A stretch of DNA of 11,914 nt from Bifidobacterium sp. UBA6881 (lineage in GTDB: Bacteria; Actinomycetota; Actinomycetes; Actinomycetales; Bifidobacteriaceae): positions 10,230 through 22,143 of the forward strand of contig DKCF01000092.1 in assembly GCA_002451435.1 (NCBI GenBank), in the 5' to 3' direction. Numbering within the stretch: position 1 is the first letter of the stretch; each line of letters starts with the position of its first letter. Below the pieces are notes generated by a model. The model saw only the letters and a program-made list of their open reading frames with translations, had not been told where the DNA came from and made no database searches. Below are positions 6,231 through 11,914 of this stretch, piece after piece. A program made the translations under genes and the position numbers.

Positions 6231-6800
6231 ATGAATCCGAAGGATATCGAGCCCGTAACCGATAAGTCCGATGGCGCGGTTCCCCTGATGCTCTCCCAGA
6301 CCATCATCGTCGCCGGCGTGCTGTCCATTGGCGAATTGGTATGCTCGCCATTGTACTTCACCTTGCTGCGGGGTTCTTTGGCATTGATTCCTTGGGCTCT
6401 GGAAGCCGTATTCATGGCCGTGGCGTTCACCTTCGTGGTGGGATTCGCATTGCTGTGGTGCGCGGAATCGTTCACTTTCAGATTGCGCGAGCGGTTCCGC
6501 CAGTTCGGATATGCGGCCGTGGGCCTTGTCGGATACGGCGCGTGGAGCCTGCTGGTGTTCACCGCCACCATCAATTCCATACTCGCCAAAGTGGGGGAGG
6601 ACGTGCTCACCAACGGGCAGGTCGGCGCGGTCGCGCTCAACGGAGCCGCATTGGGATTCGTGTCGTTCCTGCTTGCGAAGATGCTGGATGCCAGGCTCGG
6701 CAGGCGCAAGGTGTGCGCGATTGCGGCATTGGTCGCGGAGATTCTTGTGGCGATTGTCGGCCTGCTGATTATGATTCGTATGTTCTCTGTGTTGTACTGA
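6231..6800 (+). CDS. Unrecognised multi-pass membrane protein
   Basis: I do not recognise this family. The 189-residue product has a polar N-terminus (1-18) and then about five hydrophobic segments, near 20-46, 50-77, 93-116, 131-151 and 160-186. These are separated by short basic or polar loops (RLRERFR at 84-90, ARLGRRK at 154-160), suggesting a small integral membrane protein. No catalytic motif, transporter signature or signal peptidase site is visible. The start ATG 6231 has only a weak CGGAT (6221-6225) six bases upstream, so expression may be low. It lies 84 bases after tRNA-Leu and 52 bases before the serine dehydratase start, both in the same direction. Co-transcription with sdaA is possible, but a functional link is unproven. 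Base composition resembles the neighbours and nothing points to transfer. Confidence 0.8.
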   Translation: MNPKDIEPVTDKSDGAVPLMLSQTIIVAGVLSIGELVCSPLYFTLLRGSLALIPWALEAVFMAVAFTFVVGFALLWCAESFTFRLRERFRQFGYAAVGLVGYGAWSLLVFTATINSILAKVGEDVLTNGQVGAVALNGAALGFVSFLLAKMLDARLGRRKVCAIAALVAEILVAIVGLLIMIRMFSVLY

Positions 6801-6852
6801 CGGTGTCCGAGACGTTGCGGCACCCTCTGGATTTTGCAAGGTGGGCGATCGT

Positions 6853-8310
6853 ATGTTCAGCGTGCTCGACATGTTCACAATCGGCGTGGGACCGAGTTCC
6901 TCGCATACCGTCGGACCGATGGTGGCCGCTCGCAGATTCGTCGTTTCGCTGCGGAAGACCGGCAGCCTCGACAGGGTCGCCCGCGTGCGCGCGGTTCTGT
7001 ACGGCTCTCTGGCGTTGACCGGACTCGGGCATGGTTCCGACAGGGCCGTGATGGCGGGACTTGAAGGCGACACCCCGCAGGACGTGGACACGGAACACAT
7101 GAACGGCATCCGCGCCGCGTGCGAGCGTTCGGGCGGTCTGGCCCTCGCCGGAACGCATCGCATCGGGTTCGATTACGCGCGTGACATGGTGATGGACGGA
7201 TGGCATCGCATGGCCGCGCATCCCAACGGCATGCGTTTTCAGGCGTTCGACCATCAGAACAATCTGGTGGACGAGCAGGTCTGGTATTCCATCGGCGGCG
7301 GCTTTGTCCGGCAGGGCACCGCCGAGGATGCGATGATCGGCATCCATGAGCGTCCCCCACGGGGAACGACGCTTGCCGATCAGCATGAGGATGTCTCCGA
7401 GAACACCGACGAAGTGCCTTATCCGTTCGCGACATGCGATGAATTGATCGCATTGTGCGAGGAGCATCATATGAGCATCTCCGAAATCGTCTGGGCCAAT
7501 GAGACGTCCATGCGCCCCTCGGCGCAGGTCCGCGCCGAACTGGACAACATCTGGCAGGTGATGCGGGAGTGCGTGCTGCGCGGATGCAACACGCGGAAGA
7601 CGGTCTTGCCGGGCGGTCTCGACGTGCCGCGACGGGCGCCGAGGATGTATGCGAGGCTCGCCTCCAACAGCGATGTGCTCAACCGCGCGGGCGTCAGCGG
7701 ACAGACCGTGCTGGAGTCGTCGGATGCGGCATGGGTGAATCTGTTCGCATTGGCGGTTTCCGAGGAAAACGCGGGCGGCGGCCGTATCGTCACGGCGCCG
7801 ACCAACGGCGCGGCCGGGGTCATTCCCGCGGTGCTGCACTATTACTGGCATTTCGTCGATCGCGCGGACGCTGATGGCGTGGCCGGATTCCTGCTGACGG
7901 CCGGGGCCGTGGGCTATCTGTTCAAACGCAACGCGTCCATTTCCGGCGCCGAGGTCGGATGCCAAGGGGAGGTCGGCACGGCATGCTCCATGGCCGCGGC
8001 GGGATTGTGCGCGGTGATGGGAGGCACGCCCCGGCAGGTGGAGAACGCCGCGGAGATCGGCATCGAGCACAATCTCGGACTGACCTGCGATCCCGTCGGC
8101 GGGTTGGTGCAGATTCCCTGCATCGAACGCAATGCGATGGCCGCGAACACCGCCATCAACGCGGTGCGTATGGCCATGCTGGGAGACGGAACGCATATCG
8201 TCAGCCTCGATCAGGCCATCAAGACCATGAAGGACACGGGCGAGGACATGATGGCCAAGTACAAGGAGACTTCGAAAGGCGGTCTTGCCGTCAACGTCGT
8301 TGAATGCTAG
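6853..8310 (+). CDS. sdaA: L-serine dehydratase (L-serine ammonia-lyase), single-chain [4Fe-4S] type
   Basis: Deaminates L-serine to pyruvate and ammonia in the cytoplasm with an oxygen-sensitive [4Fe-4S] cluster instead of pyridoxal phosphate. The 485 residues fuse the beta domain (about 1-165, beginning MFSVLDMFTIGVGPSSSHTVGPM) and the alpha domain (about 200-485). Cluster cysteines are Cys370, Cys412 and Cys423; their spacings of 42 and 11 equal those of the characterised Legionella enzyme. The last residue is Cys485, matching that enzyme's C-terminal 'tail-in-mouth' cysteine, which fills the active site until substrate displaces it. Other motifs: ENAGGGRIVTAPTNGAAGVIP (305-325) and EIGIEHNLGLTCDPVGGLVQIPC (401-423). 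ATG 6853 is chosen over an in-frame GTG at 6841 because AAGGTGG (6838-6844) sits eight bases before it and because family members begin MFSV/MISV. No convincing promoter was found in the 52-base gap, so upstream readthrough is likely. Confidence 0.96.
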   Translation: MFSVLDMFTIGVGPSSSHTVGPMVAARRFVVSLRKTGSLDRVARVRAVLYGSLALTGLGHGSDRAVMAGLEGDTPQDVDTEHMNGIRAACERSGGLALAGTHRIGFDYARDMVMDGWHRMAAHPNGMRFQAFDHQNNLVDEQVWYSIGGGFVRQGTAEDAMIGIHERPPRGTTLADQHEDVSENTDEVPYPFATCDELIALCEEHHMSISEIVWANETSMRPSAQVRAELDNIWQVMRECVLRGCNTRKTVLPGGLDVPRRAPRMYARLASNSDVLNRAGVSGQTVLESSDAAWVNLFALAVSEENAGGGRIVTAPTNGAAGVIPAVLHYYWHFVDRADADGVAGFLLTAGAVGYLFKRNASISGAEVGCQGEVGTACSMAAAGLCAVMGGTPRQVENAAEIGIEHNLGLTCDPVGGLVQIPCIERNAMAANTAINAVRMAMLGDGTHIVSLDQAIKTMKDTGEDMMAKYKETSKGGLAVNVVEC

Positions 8311-8329
8311 CGGTGATTGGTGCTAGGCT
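8300..8329 (+). promoter_or_regulatory. Promoter of the FKBP gene
   Basis: TTGAAT (8300-8305) and TAGGCT (8324-8329) are separated by 18 bases, with an extended -10 TGC (8321-8323); transcription would start near 8336. The -35 box overlaps the final codons and stop of sdaA. The TANNCT form of the -10 is common in actinobacteria. It could drive both the FKBP gene and greA. Confidence 0.5.
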
Positions 8330-8361
8330 AAGGGGCATTGCGTTTTTCAAGGAGGTTCATC

Positions 8362-8769
8362 ATGACGTCTGCAATGCCTGTCGTCAACGCCGAGTTCGGC
8401 GATCGTCCGACCATCGAATTCCCGTCCGAAACCGCTCCGGCCGGTCTGAAGGTCGTGGAATTGTTCGAAGGCAATGGTCCGATGGTCCGCCGCGGCGACA
8501 CCGTCACCGTCAACTACCATGGCGTCGTCTGGGGTAAGGACACCCCGTTCGATTCGAGTTTCGACCGTCACCAGCCGGCCAGCTTCGGCATCGGCGTGGG
8601 CCAGGTCATCAAGGGCTGGGACCAGACCGTTCCCGGGCACAACGTCGGTTCCCGTCTGGTGGTGTCCATCCCGCCGGAGTACGGCTACGGTTCCCGTGGT
8701 GTTCCGCAGGCAGGCATCGGCGGCGACGACACGCTCGTGTTCGTGATCGACATCATTTCCACCCGCTGA
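8362..8769 (+). CDS. FKBP-type peptidyl-prolyl cis-trans isomerase
   Basis: Catalyses cis-trans isomerisation of Xaa-Pro bonds and so assists folding. The 135 residues form one FKBP domain (about 28-135) after a short N-terminal lead. Recognisable elements are VNYHG (50-54), FDSSF (63-67), the GQVIKGWD segment (79-86), GSRLVVSIPPEYGYG (96-110) and the closing LVFVIDI strand. These correspond to the tyrosine, aspartate, phenylalanine and tryptophan positions lining the FK506 pocket. No signal peptide or lipobox is visible, so it is predicted cytoplasmic. ATG 8362 is fixed by the excellent AAGGAGGT (8349-8356) five bases upstream; in-frame codons further upstream (8338) lack an RBS. It has its own promoter candidate and lies 36 bases before greA. 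Strong RBS and biased codons suggest good expression. Confidence 0.95.
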   Translation: MTSAMPVVNAEFGDRPTIEFPSETAPAGLKVVELFEGNGPMVRRGDTVTVNYHGVVWGKDTPFDSSFDRHQPASFGIGVGQVIKGWDQTVPGHNVGSRLVVSIPPEYGYGSRGVPQAGIGGDDTLVFVIDIISTR

Positions 8770-8805
8770 GAAGGCGGTATCATCTCTTTCCAGGTAGGAG
8801 GCAAT

Positions 8806-9285
8806 ATGGCCGAAGAAAAGACGATCCTGCTGACGCAGGAAGCGTATGACAAGATGAAGGAAGAGCTCGCTTGGCGTGAGGGCGAGTACCGTGACGAAAT
8901 CCTTTCCAAGGTCTCCGCGGCGCGCGCCGAGGGCGATTTGAGCGAGAACGGCGGTTATCAGGCCGCGCGCGAGGCCCAAAGGGTGAACCAGGGACGCATC
9001 GACGAACTGACCGTCAAACTGCGCAACGCGAAGATCCTGACCGCGCCCAAGGCCGGCGAGGTCGGCGATGGCTCCGTGGTGACGCTTGACCTCAATGGTC
9101 GTGAAATGGTGTATGTGCTCGGCACCCGTGACCTGTCCATCGCCACCGACTACAACATCATCAGTCCGGAATCCCCGATCGGCGCCGCGATCGACGGCGC
9201 CCATACCGGCGACACCGTGACGTACAAGGCTCCGAACGGACGCGAGATCTCCGTCACCATCAAAGACGCGAAGCCGCTCGTCTGA
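8806..9285 (+). CDS. greA: Transcription elongation factor GreA
   Basis: GreA enters the secondary channel of backtracked RNA polymerase and stimulates cleavage of the extruded 3' RNA, rescuing arrested complexes. The 159 residues match the family length: an N-terminal antiparallel coiled coil (about 8-78) whose tip carries the acidic GDLSEN motif with Asp44 and Glu47, and a C-terminal FKBP-like globular domain (about 85-159), including the conserved ISPESPIGAAIDGAHTGD stretch (119-136). The GGY after SEN, instead of the proteobacterial AEY, is usual for actinobacteria as far as I recall. AGGAGG (8796-8801) lies four bases before ATG. The 36-base gap from the FKBP gene holds at best a weak promoter (TATCAT at 8779-8784 with a poor -35), so co-transcription is likely. 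With Mfd, it is the second factor in this window acting on stalled polymerase. Confidence 0.97.
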   Translation: MAEEKTILLTQEAYDKMKEELAWREGEYRDEILSKVSAARAEGDLSENGGYQAAREAQRVNQGRIDELTVKLRNAKILTAPKAGEVGDGSVVTLDLNGREMVYVLGTRDLSIATDYNIISPESPIGAAIDGAHTGDTVTYKAPNGREISVTIKDAKPLV

Positions 9286-9300
9286 GGTTTCCGCCATAGC

Positions 9301-9343
9301 ATGCCGAGGGCCGGCCATCGTAAGGATGGCCGGCCCTCGGCAT
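9301..9343. terminator. Bidirectional terminator hairpin between greA and the hemolysin III gene
   Basis: Bases 9301-9319 and 9325-9343 are perfect 19-base inverted repeats around the loop GTAAG, giving a very GC-rich stem with a GGGCCGGCC core. It lies 15 bases after the greA stop and 33 bases beyond the stop of the convergent minus-strand gene, the expected place for shared termination. There is no T-run on either side, so release would depend on stem strength alone or on another factor. Confidence 0.8.
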
Positions 9344-9376
9344 ATAACGAACCGTGGATTGTGTCGCTGGCCACGG

Positions 9377-10270
9377 TCATGCGGAAGGCCACAATTGCAC
9401 GATCACCATATAGATGGCCACCATGTGGCAGGCGTATCCGGCCACGGTGCCTGTGTGGAAGATCTCGTGGAATCCGAAGACCCGCGGCCACGGATCCGGT
9501 TTGCGCAGTGCGTAGACGATGGCGCCGGCGATGTAGCACGCGCCGCCGGAGGCCAGCAGCACCACCACGGCCGGTCCCGCGTATGGGGACTGCCAGAACA
9601 ATCCCATGAACGTCACGCCGGAAACGCCGAAGATGATGTATACGAGCACGTACAGCCAACGTGGCGCGTTGATCCAGATGACGTGGATGACCAAGGCCAC
9701 GATGGTGCAGGTCCACATGCCGGCGATGATGGAGTTCCTCCAGAACGGCGCAAGTGCGAAGGAGACGGGAGTGTACGTTCCCGCGATGAGCAGGAAGATG
9801 TTCATGTGGTCGATGCGGCGCAGCACGTCGGTGACGCGGGGCGACCAGTCGCCCAGATGGTAGCAGGCGGAGTTTCCGAACAGGATCAGCGAACAGGTCA
9901 TGAACACCGCGCACGCCCATTTGAGCCCGGTGCTGTGGGCGAGGCAGATGAGCACGATGCCGGCGGCCAGCGCCAGGGGAGTGGCGACCGCATGGATCCA
10001 TCCGCGCATCGCCGGCTTCGGGCGGCCGTGCACGTCGAGCCGGATTTTACGTTCGATCCGTTCAGGGGCGACGCCTTCGATCCTCGCGGCGCGCGCCTCG
10101 CCCTTCGCTATGGCGAGCTTCGCCCGTTCGTCGGCCTTTCTTCTGATGTTCTCCGCCTTGTTGCGCGCCTTCACCCGTACCATGTCGGCCTTCGCCTGAA
10201 GCGCCTGTTCGCGTGCCTCGGCGATGATGGCGCGTTTCGTTTCGATTTCCTGTGCTGTGGGTTTCGCCAT
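9377..10270 (-). CDS. Hemolysin III / PAQR-family membrane protein with a charged N-terminal extension
   Basis: A seven-helix membrane protein of the bacterial hemolysin III (YqfA/PAQR) family, related to adiponectin receptors; possible activities are lipid or ceramide hydrolysis or membrane homeostasis, and the 'hemolysin' name says little about its role. From ATG 10270 it has 297 residues. The membrane domain (about 88-297) holds the zinc-site pattern: Ser134-x3-His138, RRIDHMNIFLLIAGTYTP (151-168) and His268-x3-His272 (HEIFHTG), with His282 further on. Residues 1-87 are an Ala/Lys/Arg/Glu-rich, probably helical, cytosolic segment absent from ordinary members of about 200-220 residues. The start is set by GGAGG (10276-10280) five bases upstream; a GTG at 10282 would add four residues but overlaps that RBS. 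It stands alone on the minus strand. Its promoter region carries inverted GTTACG-type elements, suggesting dedicated repression. Confidence 0.88.
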   Translation of the reverse strand: MAKPTAQEIETKRAIIAEAREQALQAKADMVRVKARNKAENIRRKADERAKLAIAKGEARAARIEGVAPERIERKIRLDVHGRPKPAMRGWIHAVATPLALAAGIVLICLAHSTGLKWACAVFMTCSLILFGNSACYHLGDWSPRVTDVLRRIDHMNIFLLIAGTYTPVSFALAPFWRNSIIAGMWTCTIVALVIHVIWINAPRWLYVLVYIIFGVSGVTFMGLFWQSPYAGPAVVVLLASGGACYIAGAIVYALRKPDPWPRVFGFHEIFHTGTVAGYACHMVAIYMVIVQLWPSA

Positions 10271-10287
10271 GCGTGCCTCCACTATAT

Positions 10288-10318
10288 GTTACGGAACCGT
10301 AACCTACGTTATCGTAAC
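10288..10318. promoter_or_regulatory. Operator-like cluster of GTTACG/CGTAAC half-sites
   Basis: GTTACGGAACCGTAAC (10288-10303) has 7-base inverted arms around AA. Fifteen bases on, CGTAAC recurs (10313-10318), preceded by an imperfect inverted half GTTA (10308-10311). Read on the minus strand, GGTTACG occurs twice with a 15-base period. The cluster spans the -10 and start region of the hemolysin III gene, where a dimeric repressor (TetR or MarR style) would block transcription. The regulator is not in the window. Confidence 0.5.
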
Positions 10319-10333
10319 CACGGGATATGTCAA
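10306..10333 (-). promoter_or_regulatory. Candidate promoter of the hemolysin III gene
   Basis: A perfect -35 box TTGACA lies on the minus strand at 10333-10328. With a 16-base spacer the -10 would be TAACGT (10311-10306), only 3 of 6 to consensus, so this is a moderate candidate. TATAGT at 10288-10283 is a better -10 sequence but has no matching -35 and would nearly overlap the RBS. Confidence 0.4.
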
Positions 10334-10400
10334 TCCACATCCCAGAATAGTTGTCGTTTCACCTCGCAAAAGCTCCTGAGAGTTGCGTATGATGGAGCAC

Positions 10401-11885
10401 ATGGCTGATTTCTCACATATTTTGACGACGCGTCCCGATTTCGATGACGAAGATCGTGAATGGCTGCATCATCTTGTGGCTGATTGGCAGGTGATCGCCG
10501 ATTTGAGCTTCGCCGATTTACTGTTGATTCTGCAAAACGGAGAGGGCAAGTACATCGTCGCGGAACAATGCCGTCCGTCCACGGTGATGAGCCTGAGAGC
10601 CGAGGATGTGGTGGGCGATGTCGTGCCGGAAGACATGAACGCCGAGCTCGATGCGGCGATGGCGTCGGAATCGGTGTTCCGGTCCACGGTGCTGCGCAAT
10701 GTCGGATCCTCCACCGTCTGCAATGTATACGCTCCCGTGCGGCATAACGGCAAGACGCTCGGCTTGGTCGTCAGGGAGACCAATATGGCCACGCGCGAGT
10801 CGAACGGACGCTACGAGTCCGAAAGCATCGGGGCGGGCAAGCAGCTCTACGAGATGATTCCGCGCGGACAGTTCCCTTATCTGAATCCTGTGATGAACCA
10901 GCGCCACAACGCCCGCGTCTCGGATGGCTTCATCGTGCTGACGGTGGACGGCATCGTGCGCTATGCCTCGCCCAACGCCGTGAGCTGCTTCCGTCGCCTC
11001 GGATCGCTCAGCACCATGCAAGGGGAGTATCTGAGCGAAATCGGCACCCAGCTGCTGCATGAGAACGACCCGGTGCTGGAGACGCTTCCGCTGGTGCTGA
11101 GCGGCAAGGCCGCGGTCGATTCCGAATTGGACGCCAACAAATCCGCGGTCTCCATGCGTTCGTTGCCCTTCATGGACGCGAATGGCCGTGTGGGTGCCGT
11201 CGTGCTGTGCCGCGACGTCACGGAATTGCGCCGCCGTGAGCAGGAGCTGCAGACCAAGGACGCGACCATCTCCGAAATCCACCATCGTGTGAAGAACAAT
11301 CTTCAGGCGGTATCGGCATTGTTGCGCCTTCAGGCCCGCAAGACCAAATCCGAAGAGGTCAAGAAGGAGCTCAAAGAAGCCCAGCGCCGCGTGCAGACCA
11401 TCGCCATGGTGCATGAGGGGCTGAGCCAGACCGCCGATGAGATCGTCGACTACGACAAGGTCATCTCCAGTCTGCTGAAAATGGCCGTCGATCTGGCCAC
11501 CATGCGCGACCAGCACATCGGCATCGACTTCATAGGGAAATTCGGCATGATGCCGGCGCAGGACGCCACGCCGCTGTCGCTGGTGCTGACGGAACTGATC
11601 ACCAATTCCGTCGAACATGGTTTCGAAGGACGCAAGGAGGGCCACATCACGATTTCCGTGGGACGTGGCGGCAACAACCTCAACGTCGTGGTCGAGGACG
11701 ATGGCACCGGTCTCGCCGACGAGGAACATGACGGCATGGCGCGTTCCTCGGGTTCGGGTCTGGGAACGCAGATCATCAACACGTTCGTCACCAACGATTT
11801 CGGCGGCACCGTCAAATGGCAGCCGCGCCGCGGCGGCGGCACCCGCGTGGTGCTTGACATGAAATTGCGCGCGGCCCAGGACTGA
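10401..11885 (+). CDS. pdtaS: PdtaS-type cytosolic sensor histidine kinase (HisKA_2 family)
   Basis: A soluble histidine kinase like mycobacterial PdtaS, which phosphorylates the ANTAR-domain RNA-binding response regulator PdtaR. From ATG 10401 it has 494 residues: an N-terminal GAF-like H_kinase_N domain (about 1-140; DWQVIADLSFADLLL resembles PdtaS), a PAS domain (about 170-275), a HisKA_2 dimerisation domain with EIHHRVKNNLQ (292-302; His295 the probable phosphoacceptor), and an HATPase domain with Asn402 in the N-box, DDGTG (433-437) and GSGLGTQII. No membrane helix is visible. The start matches the length of homologues; GGAG (10394-10397) lies only three bases upstream, and in-frame ATGs at 10389 and 10392 and a TTG at 10383 are alternatives. 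No response regulator is adjacent, so the partner must be encoded elsewhere. Upstream is a 130-base divergent intergenic region in which I found no convincing promoter for this gene. Confidence 0.92.
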   Translation: MADFSHILTTRPDFDDEDREWLHHLVADWQVIADLSFADLLLILQNGEGKYIVAEQCRPSTVMSLRAEDVVGDVVPEDMNAELDAAMASESVFRSTVLRNVGSSTVCNVYAPVRHNGKTLGLVVRETNMATRESNGRYESESIGAGKQLYEMIPRGQFPYLNPVMNQRHNARVSDGFIVLTVDGIVRYASPNAVSCFRRLGSLSTMQGEYLSEIGTQLLHENDPVLETLPLVLSGKAAVDSELDANKSAVSMRSLPFMDANGRVGAVVLCRDVTELRRREQELQTKDATISEIHHRVKNNLQAVSALLRLQARKTKSEEVKKELKEAQRRVQTIAMVHEGLSQTADEIVDYDKVISSLLKMAVDLATMRDQHIGIDFIGKFGMMPAQDATPLSLVLTELITNSVEHGFEGRKEGHITISVGRGGNNLNVVVEDDGTGLADEEHDGMARSSGSGLGTQIINTFVTNDFGGTVKWQPRRGGGTRVVLDMKLRAAQD

Positions 11886-11898
11886 CGCCACAGCGCAT

Positions 11899-11914
11899 AT
11901 GCGAAGGGCCGGCC
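11899..11914 (+). terminator. Probable left arm of the kinase gene terminator, cut by the window end
   Basis: The last 16 bases, ATGCGAAGGGCCGGCC, match 14 of 16 bases of the left arm of the greA terminator (ATGCCGAGGGCCGGCC at 9301-9316). They lie 13 bases after the kinase stop codon. The right arm would fall outside the window, so this stays a prediction. Confidence 0.45.

Noticed and set aside
6769..8196. 475-codon antisense open frame across sdaA
   Set aside because: Shadow of the serine dehydratase; His/Arg-rich translation without recognisable motif.
8779..8784. TATCAT as a dedicated greA promoter -10
   Set aside because: Its -35 partner is poor (TTTCCA), and the 36-base gap with a strong upstream promoter makes co-transcription with the FKBP gene simpler; not listed as a feature.
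8347..9318. 323-codon antisense open frame across the FKBP gene and greA
   Set aside because: It spans two well-supported genes and would also run from within the terminator hairpin; no motif.
9326..10408. 360-codon + strand open frame opposite the hemolysin III gene
   Set aside because: Asp/His/Arg/Gly-rich translation with no hydrophobic pattern, whereas the minus strand encodes a clear seven-helix protein with conserved histidines.
10518..11891. 457-codon antisense open frame across the histidine kinase
   Set aside because: Shadow of the kinase frame, with no protein family signature.
1..11914. CRISPR arrays, insertion sequences, toxin-antitoxin or defence genes
   Set aside because: No regularly spaced repeats, transposase motifs or paired small toxic genes were seen on either strand.

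Overview
The window looks like a core chromosomal segment of a Bifidobacterium species (Actinobacteria). This is inferred from the high-GC coding sequence, actinobacterial protein variants (short Ppx without HD domain, DUF501, PdtaS-type kinase), strong Shine-Dalgarno sequences, and a gene order matching the actinobacterial mfd-eno-divIC-DUF501-ppx block. In Mycobacterium tuberculosis the same block runs Rv1020 to Rv1026, with mazG and lpqU inserted between mfd and eno; those two are absent here.

Layout. 1-2406: 3' two-thirds of mfd (transcription-repair coupling factor). 2414-2527: a long palindrome with a LacI-type operator core, then a good sigma-70-like promoter and RBS for eno (2527-3825, enolase). 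A terminator-like hairpin (3858-3894) sits directly before a cell-division gene of the FtsB/DivIC family (3904-4422), which abuts a DUF501 gene (4423-5001), followed by ppx/gppA (5029-6030). A tRNA-Leu(UAA) at 6067-6146 has its own promoter inside the end of ppx. Next come an unrecognised membrane protein (6231-6800), a one-chain iron-sulfur L-serine dehydratase (6853-8310), an FKBP-type peptidyl-prolyl isomerase (8362-8769) and greA (8806-9285). A 19-bp hairpin closes greA against a convergent hemolysin III/PAQR-type membrane protein on the minus strand (9377-10270). That gene has an operator-like cluster in its promoter, divergent from a PdtaS-type sensor histidine kinase (10401-11885). The window ends inside what looks like the left arm of that kinase's terminator.

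Functionally this is housekeeping: two factors acting on stalled RNA polymerase (Mfd, GreA), glycolysis (enolase), polyphosphate or (p)ppGpp turnover (Ppx), division, serine deamination to pyruvate, folding, and a cytosolic two-component sensor. I see no mobile elements, CRISPR arrays, toxin-antitoxin or defence genes, and no evidence of a new multi-gene system. The points most worth a second look are regulatory: the eno palindrome, the eno/divIC hairpin, and the operator cluster before the hemolysin III gene.
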